A stretch of 64,000 bases of DNA from Bifidobacterium callitrichos DSM 23973 (GCF_000741175.1 NZ_JGYS01000001.1:1-64000); one strand, 5' to 3'. Counted from the stretch's first letter, positions 42,115 through 50,851 are shown. A program made the numbers and translations. Notes: generated by a model not told the origin, from the letters alone.

Positions 42115-43002
42115 ATGACCGTCAACGCCGTAGGCATCTACGAAAAGGCCCTGCCCACGGGCCTGACATGGGAGGAGACCTTCGATCTCGTCCACGATCT
42201 GGGCTTCAACTTCCTTGAGTTCTCCATCGACGAAAGCGACGAACGCCTCGCCCGACTCGACTGGAACGAATCGGAGCGCGAGCTCTTCCGCAACGCCATG
42301 TGGAAGACCGGCAGTCGCATCAACACCCTGATGCTCTCCGGGCACCGCCGCTTCCCGCTCGGATCGGCCGATCCGGCCGTGCGCGCCAAGGCCCTCGACA
42401 TGATGGCCAAGGCCATCGACCTGGCCGTCGACCTCGGCGTGCGCAACATCCAGATGGCCGGATACGACGTGTACTACGAGCCGAAAACCGAGTCGAGTCG
42501 CGAATGGTTCGTCGAGAACCTGCGCACCTGCGTCGAAATGGCCGCCAAGAAGATGGTCATGCTCTCCATCGAGACTATGGACGACCCGTTCCTCAACTCG
42601 CTGAGCAAGGTCGACTACCTCAAGACCCAGATCCACAGCCCGTTCCTCCAGGCCTACCCGGACGTCGGCAACCTCACCGCATGGCCGGAGAACGACGTCG
42701 CGCACGAGATCGAATCGAACATCGACAACATCGTCGCCGTGCACCTGAAGGACACCAAGCCGGTCACCCCCGACTTCCCCGGACAGTTCAAGGAGGTCCC
42801 GTTCGGCGACGGCACCGTTGACTTCGAGGCCGTGCTGCGCCTGTTCAACCGGCTTTGCTACAACGGCAGCTACACGGTCGAGATGTGGACCAGCAAGGCC
42901 GACGACCCGATCGCCGAGGTCAAAAAGGCCAAGGAGTACTTCGACTACCTCTTCGACAAGGTCGGCATCACTCAGGAGCCCGTCCTGCGCCGTGCCGCGT
43001 AA
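42115..43002 (+). CDS. ulaE: L-ribulose-5-phosphate 3-epimerase (UlaE/SgbU-like)
   Basis: 295 residues. TIM-barrel epimerase of the xylose-isomerase-like superfamily. Motifs typical of UlaE: NAVGIYEKALP at the start, FLEFSIDESDERLARLDW, ILQMAGYDVYYE-like RNIQMAGYDVYYE, LSIETMDDPFLNS (metal Glu), DVGNLTAW, AVHLKDTKP and YTVEMWTSKADDP. It interconverts L-xylulose 5-phosphate and L-ribulose 5-phosphate. It sits between the transporter and the 4-epimerase. Confidence 0.94.
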   Translation: MTVNAVGIYEKALPTGLTWEETFDLVHDLGFNFLEFSIDESDERLARLDWNESERELFRNAMWKTGSRINTLMLSGHRRFPLGSADPAVRAKALDMMAKAIDLAVDLGVRNIQMAGYDVYYEPKTESSREWFVENLRTCVEMAAKKMVMLSIETMDDPFLNSLSKVDYLKTQIHSPFLQAYPDVGNLTAWPENDVAHEIESNIDNIVAVHLKDTKPVTPDFPGQFKEVPFGDGTVDFEAVLRLFNRLCYNGSYTVEMWTSKADDPIAEVKKAKEYFDYLFDKVGITQEPVLRRAA

Positions 43003-43112
43003 TGGTCACCAACTTGGCTCCCCTTGTCAGGGAAGCTGGCCCGGGAAGCGGGTCTGGCAAGCAAAAGTGGAAAGACATTCGTCAATTCAAACAGTGGAAA
43101 GGAAATCCGATT

Positions 43113-43805
43113 ATGGCTACTTTGGCTGATTATGGTCCGCAGGTGCGTGCCGAGGTCAAGCAGGTGCGTGAGGTGGTCTCGAATCTGCACCAGCAGCTGA
43201 TCAAGTGGAATCTGGTCGTGTGGACGGCGGGCAATGTGTCGCAGCGTCTGCATACGGCGGATCTGATGGTGATCAAGCCGTCGGGCGTGCGTTATGAGAA
43301 CCTGACGCCGAACTCGATGGTCGTCACCGATCTCGAGGGCAACGTGGTCGACGGCTCCGAGGCGCCGAGTTCGGATACGGCGTCGCATGCGTACATCTAT
43401 CGCAACATGCCGGGCGTGTATGGTGTGGTGCACACGCATTCCACCTATGCGACGGCGTGGGCTGCGACGGGTCAGAACATTCCGTGTGGTCTGACGATGA
43501 TGGGTGATGAGTTCGGTGGTCCGGTGCCGGTGGGTCCGTTCCGTCTGATCGGTTCGGAGGCGATCGGCAAGGGCGTGGTGGAGACGCTGGCGAAGTATCC
43601 GAAGTCTCCGGCTGTGTTGATGCAGAACCATGGTCCGTTCACGATCGGCAAGGATGCTGAGGCCGCGGTGAAGGCGGCGGCGATGACCGAGGAGGTGGCG
43701 CACACGATGTGGGCGGCGCGTCAGCTTGGTGAGATCATCGAGATCCCGCAGGCGGATATCGATAAGCTCAACGATCGTTACCAGAACGTCTACGGTCAGC
43801 ACTGA
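43113..43805 (+). CDS. araD: L-ribulose-5-phosphate 4-epimerase (AraD/UlaF)
   Basis: 230 residues from ATG 43113 with GGAAAGGA upstream. Class II aldolase fold with zinc-binding His in VVHTHSTYATAWAA, and SGVRYENL, QNHGPFTIG. It converts L-ribulose 5-phosphate to D-xylulose 5-phosphate, which the bifid phosphoketolase can cleave. Codon use differs from the genes before it: G- and T-ending codons (GCG, ACG, CTG, CGT) replace the C-ending codons (GCC, ACC, CTC, CGC) that dominate 37855-43002. It may have been recruited from another operon such as an arabinose cluster. Confidence 0.94.
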   Translation: MATLADYGPQVRAEVKQVREVVSNLHQQLIKWNLVVWTAGNVSQRLHTADLMVIKPSGVRYENLTPNSMVVTDLEGNVVDGSEAPSSDTASHAYIYRNMPGVYGVVHTHSTYATAWAATGQNIPCGLTMMGDEFGGPVPVGPFRLIGSEAIGKGVVETLAKYPKSPAVLMQNHGPFTIGKDAEAAVKAAAMTEEVAHTMWAARQLGEIIEIPQADIDKLNDRYQNVYGQH

Positions 43806-43921
43806 CCTGGCGGAGTGTCCGCGGCGTTGCTCCTCGGTCGACGTGCCTTCGCACGCCTTCCCTCGGTGCGCCTTGCGGACACACGCGCCAGGCCACCGCT
43901 GACTACGTCAGCACTGAGGGC

Positions 43922-44086
43922 TTGCAGCAAATCGTTCTCAATAACGAAAGTGTGAGCCTGCCGCACACAGACGCACAAACGAACAGGCGCCGGAATCGTT
44001 GAGATTCCGGCGCCTGTTCGCTTTTCATGTGCGATTGACAACGCGTCAATCCTCACACGTTTGTTATTGAGAACGATTCGCTGCAA
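43922..44086. repeat. 165-bp palindromic element with 35-bp inverted ends
   Basis: Ends 43922-43956 and 44052-44086 are inverted repeats matching at 32 of 35 positions. The centre holds a second perfect hairpin (listed as terminator). No coding potential. The whole fits a MITE or a nested bidirectional terminator between the converging araD and VOC genes. Confidence 0.65.
43981..44024. terminator. Bidirectional terminator between araD and the VOC gene
   Basis: Perfect 17-bp arms GAACAGGCGCCGGAATC (43981-43997) and its complement (44003-44019) with a 5-base loop, then GCTTTT on the plus strand. Confidence 0.85.
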
Positions 44087-44099
44087 CGGTATGCAAGCG

Positions 44100-44465
44100 T
44101 CAACTCAGCATCGCTTCGATGTTGTTGCCGTCCGGGTCGTGGATGAACGCGGCGTAATAGGTCGGGCTGTAGTTCGGACGCGGTCCGGGCTGGCCGTTAT
44201 CGACGCCGCCCGCGGCAAGACCCGCCTCATGGAACGCCTTGATCGCGTCCTCGCTCTTGGCACGGAACGCGACATGGGTCGGCACCACGGGGTTGCCGTC
44301 CTTCGGCGACTCCAGCCACACGCTGTCACCGTCCTCGGCGTTGGCGAAGCACACCGCACCCGGGAATTCATGCTTCTTCTCGTAGCCCAGCGGGGCCAGC
44401 AGCTTGGCGTAGAACTCCGCGCGCTCGTTCGCGTCGGCGACGAACAGTCCGATGTGATCGATCAT
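44100..44465 (-). CDS. VOC-family (glyoxalase/bleomycin-resistance fold) protein
   Basis: 121 residues from ATG 44465 (AGGAGG upstream). Starts MIDHIGLFVADANERAEFY; paired beta-alpha-beta-beta-beta units with His in IDHIG, Glu in FIHDPDGNNIEA and others that could bind metal. Ends GNNIEAMLS, typical of the family. Specific activity unknown; glyoxalase-like, dioxygenase-like and resistance proteins share this fold. Confidence 0.85.
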   Translation of the reverse strand: MIDHIGLFVADANERAEFYAKLLAPLGYEKKHEFPGAVCFANAEDGDSVWLESPKDGNPVVPTHVAFRAKSEDAIKAFHEAGLAAGGVDNGQPGPRPNYSPTYYAAFIHDPDGNNIEAMLS

Positions 44466-44562
44466 GACAAACCTCCTTGTGGACGGGAAACATCCCGTAA
44501 CCATTATCGGCCATGGAGCACAGGCATGGCATGCAAGGTCACGATTCGGCCTTAGGAGGGGG

Positions 44563-45864
44563 CTAGCGCACGTCGATCGTCAGCGCGTCGGCCACATGCG
44601 CGGCCCGGGAGCGCGCATCCGACTCGGATGCGCCGATCGCCAGCGCGACCGCCATACGGCGATGCCCATGCACCGCGGGCTTGGCGAAGATACGCAGATC
44701 GGTGCCCGGCTCGGCCAGTGCCTCGGCGAGGCCGGAGAACTCCGCCTCGCCATCGCCCTCGACGACGATCGCGTGGCTCGCCGCCACGGACCCGGCCGGC
44801 AGGGCCAGCGCCACGTGCCCCTCGGCGACCGGCAGACCGAGAATCGCGCGGGCGTGCAGCGCGAATTCGCTCAGGCGCTGCGAGGCCATCGTCACCATGC
44901 CCGTGTCATGCGGACGAGGGGAGACCTCGTTGAACAGCACACGACCGTCGGTCAGCACGAACAGCTCCACGCCGAACACGCCCCAGCCGGTCTCCCCAGT
45001 CGTCCTCGCCTTGGCCACCAGTCCCTCGACGGCCGTACGTGCGATGCGTCCGGCCTCGGCGAGCACGGCGTCCGTCGCCGAAGCCGGCTGCCACGACTCG
45101 CGGTAATCGCCCGACTCCTGACGTTGGCCGATCGGCGCGCACGTCACGATCCCGGCCGACGACGACACCGTCAGCACGGTCAGCTCGTAGTCCAACGGCG
45201 CCAGCGCCTCGACGATCACGCGCGACACATCGCCCTCATCGGCCGCGCGACGGCCCTCCTGCGCCTCCGTCCACGCCGCCCCGATCGCATCGGCCGATCG
45301 CACGACAGACTGACCGTGCCCGGACGAGCTCATCACCGGCTTGACCACGCATGGATAGCCGACCTCGGCGGCGCCCTCGCGCAGTTCGGCCAGCGAGCCG
45401 GCGAAACGATACGGCGTGGTGGGAAGACCCAGCTCCTCATGCGCGATCACGCGCAGACGTTCGCGATCCATGCAGATCGCCGCGATCTCGGCGCTCGGCA
45501 CCACCTGGATGCCACGGGCGGCCGCATCCGCAAGCTCGGACGTGGCGATCGCCTCGACCTCCGGCACGACGATGTCCGGGCGAACCTCGTCGAACAATGC
45601 GCGCAGCTCGTCCGCATTCGCCATATCCAATACGCGATGCTCATGCGCGACCTGCTGCGCCGGCGCGCCCTCATACGAATCGGCGGCGCACACCCACGCG
45701 CCAAGCCGCATCAGCTCGATCGTGACCTCCTTGCCAAGCTCGCCCGAGCCGAGGAACAGCACGCGCGTCGGACGGTCGCCGAGCGGAGTGCCCAGCACGC
45801 GCTGCGAACCGGATTCGTGCGTGGAGGAAACGGAATCGTTGAGAATCTGTGCGTTATCGGTCAT
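44563..45864 (-). CDS. purT: Formate-dependent GAR transformylase (PurT)
   Basis: 433 residues from ATG 45864. ATP-grasp enzyme: RVLFLGSGELGKEV start, VPEVEAIAT, CVVKPVMSSSGHGQSVV, WGVFGVELFV, and FNEVSPRPHDTGMVTMASQ. It makes formyl-GAR from GAR, formate and ATP. This suits bifidobacteria, which produce formate, and stands in for PurN. It is divergent from an aminotransferase gene. Confidence 0.96.
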   Translation of the reverse strand: MTDNAQILNDSVSSTHESGSQRVLGTPLGDRPTRVLFLGSGELGKEVTIELMRLGAWVCAADSYEGAPAQQVAHEHRVLDMANADELRALFDEVRPDIVVPEVEAIATSELADAAARGIQVVPSAEIAAICMDRERLRVIAHEELGLPTTPYRFAGSLAELREGAAEVGYPCVVKPVMSSSGHGQSVVRSADAIGAAWTEAQEGRRAADEGDVSRVIVEALAPLDYELTVLTVSSSAGIVTCAPIGQRQESGDYRESWQPASATDAVLAEAGRIARTAVEGLVAKARTTGETGWGVFGVELFVLTDGRVLFNEVSPRPHDTGMVTMASQRLSEFALHARAILGLPVAEGHVALALPAGSVAASHAIVVEGDGEAEFSGLAEALAEPGTDLRIFAKPAVHGHRRMAVALAIGASESDARSRAAHVADALTIDVR

Positions 45865-45930
45865 GTGCACATTCTCGCATCGCCCATAGAACACGTCGAA
45901 ATCCGTCCGTCCGGCCCGGGAATCCACCCG

Positions 45931-45945
45931 CCATATGACATATGG
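45931..45945. promoter_or_regulatory. Palindrome in the purT-aminotransferase divergent region
   Basis: CCATATGACATATGG is a perfect 7-1-7 palindrome 66 bases before the purT start and about 170 before the aminotransferase. An operator is possible; the regulator is unknown. The rest of the 250-base gap shows no gene. Confidence 0.4.
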
Positions 45946-46114
45946 CGCAGTGCAGCGCGTAACCGGTTATAACCAACGCGTATAGACGCGCCCTTGAGCA
46001 TGAAACATGACCTGCCGTATGGTGGAACCACCGGTCGATGGAACACACGATCGGGCCAACGTCATAAACGTCATAGCAGAGTCAACATGCCAAGGGGTGT
46101 CTGAGGGGAAGAAC

Positions 46115-47314
46115 ATGGGCAGTGACACGCCGTCGTTCATCGAGCATCTGATCTCACGAAGGGCGGCCGGACTGCCCCCGAACCCGTTCGCCGAGGCCGA
46201 CGCCCGCGCGGCCGCGGCGATCGCAGCCGGACGTCGCATCATCGACCTGTCCAAAGGCAATCCGGACGGAGCCCCGCCCTCGTTCATGCAGGATGCGCTC
46301 GCCCACGCCGCGCACGACCCCGCCTATTTCCGATACCCGCAGTTCGACGGCGTTCCCGTCTATCTCGACGCGATCCGTCATTGGTATGACAGCCGTCACG
46401 GCGTCGCCCTCGACACGACAACGCAGATCCTCGCCGTCGCCGGCGCGTCCGTCGGCATCTCCACGGTGATCGACGCACTGGTCGACGAGGACGATCTCGT
46501 CGTGGCGGTGGACCCGTACTACCCTCAGTACGAGGGCTCCACCGCCGTTGCGAAGGGCGATTTCACGTCGATTCCCGTCGACCCGGACCACGGGTATCTG
46601 CCCGATCTCGACGCCGTCGACCCGGCGCTATGGGATCGGGCGAAGCTTCTCATCCTCAACTATCCGAACAACCCCACCGGCGCCGTGGCCACACTGGCGT
46701 TCTATCGGCGGGCCGTGGTGCTCGCGCACCGTCATCACTTCGCGATCATGAACGACTTCGCCTACGCCGGCATCGAATTCGGCAGGGAGCAAGGCCACAG
46801 CCCCAGCATCCTTGAGATTCCGGGTGCGCTCGACGTGGCCGTCGAACTTGGATCCCTGTCGAAGATGTTCATGGTCGCCGGCTGGCGCGGCGGATGGATC
46901 GCCGGCAACACGCGGATCCTCGCCGCCGCCAAGGCTGTTCACCGTCAGACCACTGTGCTCGCCCCCAGCGTCATCCAACAGGCCGGAGCCATGGCACTGA
47001 ACAGCGACCTGCATTCGGTCGCGCAGCTCGCCGCCGTCTACGGCCATCGGGCTCAGGTACTGACTCAGGGCCTGACCGAGGCCGGCATCGACGTGGCCGA
47101 GGTGCATGGCGGCCTATTCCTGTGGGCTCGGGTCCCGGAGGGCTTCGGCACCTCCTCAGAATTCACCACATGGCTGCTCGAACACGCCGGCGTCGCCGTG
47201 ATCCCCGGATCCTGCTTCGGCCCCCATTCCGACGGCTACGTCCGCTTCAGTCTACTCAAGCCCGAGGCGGACCTCTACGAAGCCGCATCGCTCATCACGC
47301 GCGCACTGGCGTAA
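46115..47314 (+). CDS. Class I/II PLP-dependent aminotransferase
   Basis: 399 residues from ATG 46115 (GAGGGGAAG upstream). Fold-type I aminotransferase: DLSKGNPDGAPP, AGASVGISTVIDAL, LNYPNNPTGAV, NDFAYAGIEF, PLP Lys in ELGSLSKMFMVAGWRGG and the substrate-carboxylate Arg in GYVRFSLL. Similar to the DapC/alanine/aspartate aminotransferase group; substrate unknown. Confidence 0.9.
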   Translation: MGSDTPSFIEHLISRRAAGLPPNPFAEADARAAAAIAAGRRIIDLSKGNPDGAPPSFMQDALAHAAHDPAYFRYPQFDGVPVYLDAIRHWYDSRHGVALDTTTQILAVAGASVGISTVIDALVDEDDLVVAVDPYYPQYEGSTAVAKGDFTSIPVDPDHGYLPDLDAVDPALWDRAKLLILNYPNNPTGAVATLAFYRRAVVLAHRHHFAIMNDFAYAGIEFGREQGHSPSILEIPGALDVAVELGSLSKMFMVAGWRGGWIAGNTRILAAAKAVHRQTTVLAPSVIQQAGAMALNSDLHSVAQLAAVYGHRAQVLTQGLTEAGIDVAEVHGGLFLWARVPEGFGTSSEFTTWLLEHAGVAVIPGSCFGPHSDGYVRFSLLKPEADLYEAASLITRALA

Positions 47315-47326
47315 CGACACAACCGA

Positions 47327-47416
47327 GGGGAGTGGTGGGCAAGCCAATGCATGATCGTAAAGACTTGGCCGGAGCGGCCCGGAGCGTGTCGTGCATTGGC
47401 TCGCCCACCACTCCCC
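47327..47416 (+). terminator. Very long hairpin after the aminotransferase gene
   Basis: Arms 47327-47351 and 47392-47416 pair over 25 bases with one mismatch; the loop is 40 bases. It starts 13 bases after the stop codon. Confidence 0.75.
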
Positions 47417-47464
47417 GGCAATATGCACAATGCCGAACGATCAACGTAGTCGTACCATGGAGCA

Positions 47465-48664
47465 ATGCGTGAACGTGAAATCAGGGAAGAGCACGAGGAA
47501 AGCATCGACCGTCCGCTGACCATCGCGCTGGTGGTGGACACGGTAGGCAATCAGGGCAACGGCACCTCCAATTCGGCGTTGCAATGGGCGGCCGAACTGC
47601 GGCGTCAGGGACATCACGTGCGACTCGTGGGCATCGGGGCGCCGGAGTATCCGGCGCACGTGAACAAGGTCCCGTTGGTGTCCTGGGTGGCGGCCAAGCA
47701 GCAGATGCAGTTCGCGCAGCCCAGCGACACGCTTTTCCGCACCGCCTTTCAGGGCGTTGACGTCGTGCATATCTACATGCCGTTCAAGTTCGGTCGTCGC
47801 GCGGCCAAGATCGCCCGGAGGATGGGCATTCCGGTGACGGCCGGATTCCATCTGCAGCCGGAGAACGTCCTGTATTCGGCTGGTCCGCTGCGCTATGTCC
47901 CCGGCATGGAGCGCTTCCTCTACTGGCTGTTCCGCCAGTGGCTGTACAAGCGCATCGATCACATTCACACGCCCACCGAGATGACCGCGAGCCTGTTACG
48001 CGAGCATGGCTACAAGGGTGTCATGCATGTGATCTCGAACGGGTATTCGCCACGCTTCGTCGCGCGTGAGCCCGTCGACCCGTCCGAGCCGGCACATGTG
48101 CCCTTCCGCATCGTTGCCTCCGGGCGTCTCGCGCATGAGAAGGATCAGATCACGCTGATCAAGGCGATCTCGATGAGCAGACACGCCAGCGACATCCAGC
48201 TGATCATCGCCGGCACCGGACCGCTCAAGCGTTATCTCACGTTCCGTGCGAACCGTCGGCTCAAGCGCAGGGCCGACATCGGTTTCCACCGTAATGCCGA
48301 CATGCCGGCGCTGCTGCGCTCCTGCGACCTGTTCGTGCACTGCTCGATCGCCGACATCGAATCGGTGAGCGTGATCGAGGCGATGGCGAGCGGCCTTGTG
48401 CCGGTGATCGCCTCGTCGGAACTGTCCGCGGCGAGCCAGTTCGCGCTGCTTGATGAATCGCTGTTCCCGGTGCGTGACACCGCGATGCTCGCCCGGCGCA
48501 TCGACTGGTGGATCGATCATCCCGATGAGCTCGCGCGATGGGGCGAGCGCTATGCGGTCCATACGCGCGAGCACTACTCCGTCGAGGCGTCCGTCCACAA
48601 GTTCGTCGACATGGAGCGCGAGGCGATCGCCACGGCGGGCGCATCGGCTACAGCAGTGCGATAA
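47465..48664 (+). CDS. Family 4 glycosyltransferase
   Basis: 399 residues. GT-B fold: N-terminal acceptor domain with TIALVVDTVGNQGNGTSNSAL and VHIYMPFKFG; C-terminal nucleotide-sugar domain with VASGRLAHEKDQ, IAGTGPLK and the E-x7-E pattern SIADIESVSVIEAMASG. No signal peptide, cytosolic. It could act in glycolipid, capsule or teichoic-acid synthesis. Its 3' end overlaps the convergent threonine aldolase gene by 17 bases. Confidence 0.9.
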   Translation: MREREIREEHEESIDRPLTIALVVDTVGNQGNGTSNSALQWAAELRRQGHHVRLVGIGAPEYPAHVNKVPLVSWVAAKQQMQFAQPSDTLFRTAFQGVDVVHIYMPFKFGRRAAKIARRMGIPVTAGFHLQPENVLYSAGPLRYVPGMERFLYWLFRQWLYKRIDHIHTPTEMTASLLREHGYKGVMHVISNGYSPRFVAREPVDPSEPAHVPFRIVASGRLAHEKDQITLIKAISMSRHASDIQLIIAGTGPLKRYLTFRANRRLKRRADIGFHRNADMPALLRSCDLFVHCSIADIESVSVIEAMASGLVPVIASSELSAASQFALLDESLFPVRDTAMLARRIDWWIDHPDELARWGERYAVHTREHYSVEASVHKFVDMEREAIATAGASATAVR

Positions 48665-49673
48665 GCGCGTTGGTCTCCTCGTCGGTGGTGGCCCAGCTGG
48701 TGCAGATGCGCATCACGGTGTGCGTGTCGTCGGCCTTCTCCATGAAGCCGAGGCGCACGTGCTGTTCCAGCCGGTCGATGGTGGACTGGTCGAGCGTGAT
48801 GAAGATCTGATTGGTGGGCGCGTCGAAGGTGAGCGTGTAGCCCTTGTCACGCAGCGCCTTGCGGATGCGGTCGGCCTGCTCATTGGCGTTGCGTGCGATG
48901 CGGAAGTACAGGTCGTCCGTGAACAGCGTGTCGAACTGCACGCCGAGGAGGAATCCCTTGGCGAGCAGGGCGCCATGCTGTTTGATGATTGTCAGGAAAT
49001 GCTTCGGCGTGTTGCGTTTGGTGAAGACGACGGCCTCGCCGAACATGGCCCCCACCTTGGTGCCGCCGATGTAGAACACGTCGCAGATGTCCGCCAGCTC
49101 CGGCAGCGTCAGGTCGCATCCGGTCGCGGTCAGTCCGTATCCGAGGCGTGCGCCGTCGACGAAGAGCGGCATGTCGTATCGGTGCGCGACTTCGGCCAGA
49201 CGCTCGAGCTCCGCCTTGGTGTACATCGTGCCGTATTCGGTGGAGATGGAGACGTACACGCATCCGGGGAAGACCATGTGCTCGTGGTTGTCGTCCGCAT
49301 AGAACGTGGCGCAGTACTCGTCCAATTCGTCGGCGTCCATCTTGCCGTCGTGGTGGGGGAGGGTGAGCACCTTGTGCCCGGAGTATTCGATCGCCCCGGC
49401 CTCGTGCACGTTCGGATGCCCCGAGGAGACGGTGACGACGCCCGCGTAGGCGGGGGTGATCGCGTCGATGACGACCTGATTGGTCTGCGTGCCGCCGACC
49501 AGGAACCAAACGTCGGCATCCGGTTTGCCGCAGGCGGTGCGGATCTTGCATTTGGCGGACTCGCAGATCGGATCGGATCCGTATCCGGGGTAGAGGTTGT
49601 CGTTGATGCGGGCGAGCGCGTCGAGGATCGCGGGGTGCGCGGCGCGCGAATAGTCGTTTTCGAAGGAAAGCAT
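48648..49673 (-). CDS. Low-specificity L-threonine aldolase-like PLP enzyme
   Basis: 341 residues from ATG 49673 (MLSFENDYSRAAHP). PLP fold type I: GGTQTNQVVIDA, HEAGAIEYSGHKV, LFVDGARLGYGL, and PLP Lys in YIGGTKVGAMFGEAV. Splits L-threonine into glycine and acetaldehyde; related beta-eliminating lyases look similar. Upstream DNA is non-coding. Confidence 0.9.
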   Translation of the reverse strand: MLSFENDYSRAAHPAILDALARINDNLYPGYGSDPICESAKCKIRTACGKPDADVWFLVGGTQTNQVVIDAITPAYAGVVTVSSGHPNVHEAGAIEYSGHKVLTLPHHDGKMDADELDEYCATFYADDNHEHMVFPGCVYVSISTEYGTMYTKAELERLAEVAHRYDMPLFVDGARLGYGLTATGCDLTLPELADICDVFYIGGTKVGAMFGEAVVFTKRNTPKHFLTIIKQHGALLAKGFLLGVQFDTLFTDDLYFRIARNANEQADRIRKALRDKGYTLTFDAPTNQIFITLDQSTIDRLEQHVRLGFMEKADDTHTVMRICTSWATTDEETNALIALL

Positions 49674-49770
49674 GGTCACGAGTCTATGCCCGGGGCACGT
49701 CGGAAGGCGACCTCGGTGCCCGCGAGCCGGATCGGTTGGCAAGGAACGGCAAACGACGACAGGCGACGAC

Positions 49771-49893
49771 AAAAAGCGGCCCCCGGAACCGAAGGGAAAA
49801 ATTCCGGGGGCCGCCTGATATGGGGGAAGGAGGTGATGGAACGTTTCGCCTCATCCTGGTCGCCACGTTGGGGGAGCGTGGCGTTTTTAGCTC
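49771..49893 (-). ncRNA. Candidate C-rich small RNA
   Basis: Read on the minus strand: a hairpin GCCACG-CTCCCCCAA-CGTGGC with a C-rich loop, then CATCACCTCCTTCCCCC (anti-Shine-Dalgarno-like), then a 13-bp GC hairpin GCGGCCCCCGGAA/TTCCGGGGGCCGC followed by TTTTT (plus 49771-49775). C-rich loops and a strong terminator recall the actinobacterial 6C RNA, but I can confirm neither family nor promoter. Confidence 0.4.
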
Positions 49894-50275
49894 ACACAGT
49901 ACACATCGTTGGATGGATGCACGGCCCGGCGCCTGCGCCGTATGACCTCACCGTGCCTTGTCGCGAATCGTTATCGCCATATTCAGTTATTTCGAAGGCG
50001 TTGCGCCTGCGGTCTTACGACGTTCTGCGCTTCGTTGCGACCTGCCGAATTCTCGGCCGATCTTAAACTCCGGCCTTCACTTGCAGTATACCCTGATAAT
50101 GAACATCGACACGCGGTCAGAAGGGCTGTAGATGTTGCTTGAAGCTAATCAGGAGTAGTGATTATTGAGTATAGGCGAAATAGAACAAAAACGAACATTG
50201 ATGCAGTGTCTTTGTAGAGAAAGCGAACATTTTTCGTGTCGCTCGGTGTACTTGGACAAGCGCGACACGCCGAGG

Positions 50276-50304
50276 TTGGACAGCCTCGGAAACTCATGTA
50301 TAGT
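50276..50304 (+). promoter_or_regulatory. Promoter of tRNA-His
   Basis: -35 TTGGAC (50276-50281) and -10 TATAGT (50299-50304) with a 17-base spacer, about 50 bases before the mature tRNA. Confidence 0.75.
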
Positions 50305-50355
50305 ATCCACTCGTTGTCCAACACCGACGCAAGCCGGTCAAGGAGAACGCCACAT

Positions 50356-50432
50356 GGTGGATATAGCTCAGTTGGTAGAGCATCTGATTGTGGTTCAGAA
50401 GGTCGCGTGTTCGAGCCACGTTATCCACCCCA
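50356..50432 (+). tRNA. tRNA-His (anticodon GTG)
   Basis: Complete cloverleaf. Acceptor GTGGATA (50357-50363) pairs with TATCCAC (50422-50428), G at -1 (50356) opposite C73 (50429), the tRNA-His identity pair. D-arm GCTCAGTTGGTAGAGC, anticodon arm TCTGA-TTGTGGT-TCAGA, T-loop TTCGAGC, CCA encoded at 50430-50432. Confidence 0.97.
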
Positions 50433-50434
50433 CG

Positions 50435-50466
50435 AAATCCCCGAGGCGAAAGCCTCGGGGATTTTT
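50435..50466 (+). terminator. Terminator of tRNA-His
   Basis: AAATCCCCGAGGC-GAAA-GCCTCGGGGATTT, perfect stem, followed by TTC. Confidence 0.9.
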
Positions 50467-50851
50467 CATTTCCGCGGACCGATCCACAAGGTGTCTTGCT
50501 CCAGAGCATGCGGGCCACGTGTGCCGTGTGTGGGGTATTCGCCGCGTGTGCGCCGCATGCCGTATGCACTCGAAGGGTACTCCGGCGTGTCGTTGTCGAG
50601 CTTGAACGTATTCTAGATTTCGTGTGTGCCAGCGGCATGCCTTATGTGACAGGCGTGCGGGCTGGGATATCCTGCGAATCGCATGCATCGCGCGCAGTAA
50701 TGCGGCGGCGAGAGATGAGCGGGCCATCGGGCCGGTGGGCAGTGGCTGACTTTCCGATTCGGATGCGCATATGGGCGCGTCGGGGGAGTGCGGTTCACAG
50801 CGTCGCGGGCCTCACGAAAGCAAGAGATAACACTGAATCGGAGAATTCAAG
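50467..50851 (+). promoter_or_regulatory. Leader and promoter region of the str operon
   Basis: No gene in this 385-base gap. A candidate promoter is TGTGAC (50645-50650), 17-base spacer, TATCCT (50668-50673), leaving a leader of about 170 bases before rpsL. The AGTTGCC start is preceded by CGGAG. Confidence 0.5.

Larger units (their letters stand above)
49674..50355. other. 682-base non-coding region before tRNA-His
   Basis: No protein gene is convincing here. Two strong hairpins lie at 49776-49814 and about 49861-49881 and may belong to a small RNA (separate entry). From about 49960 the DNA becomes AT-richer with short inverted repeats (for example CTCGGTGT/ACACGCCGAG near 50243-50274). 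The tRNA-His promoter is at 50276-50304. Confidence 0.6.

Noticed and set aside
49836..50066. Small rightward gene starting at AAGGAGGTGATG
   Set aside because: The Shine-Dalgarno sequence is only two bases from the ATG and the peptide has no recognisable features; the DNA is better explained by RNA structures.
50294..50727. Short frames across tRNA-His
   Set aside because: They translate through the tRNA and its terminator.
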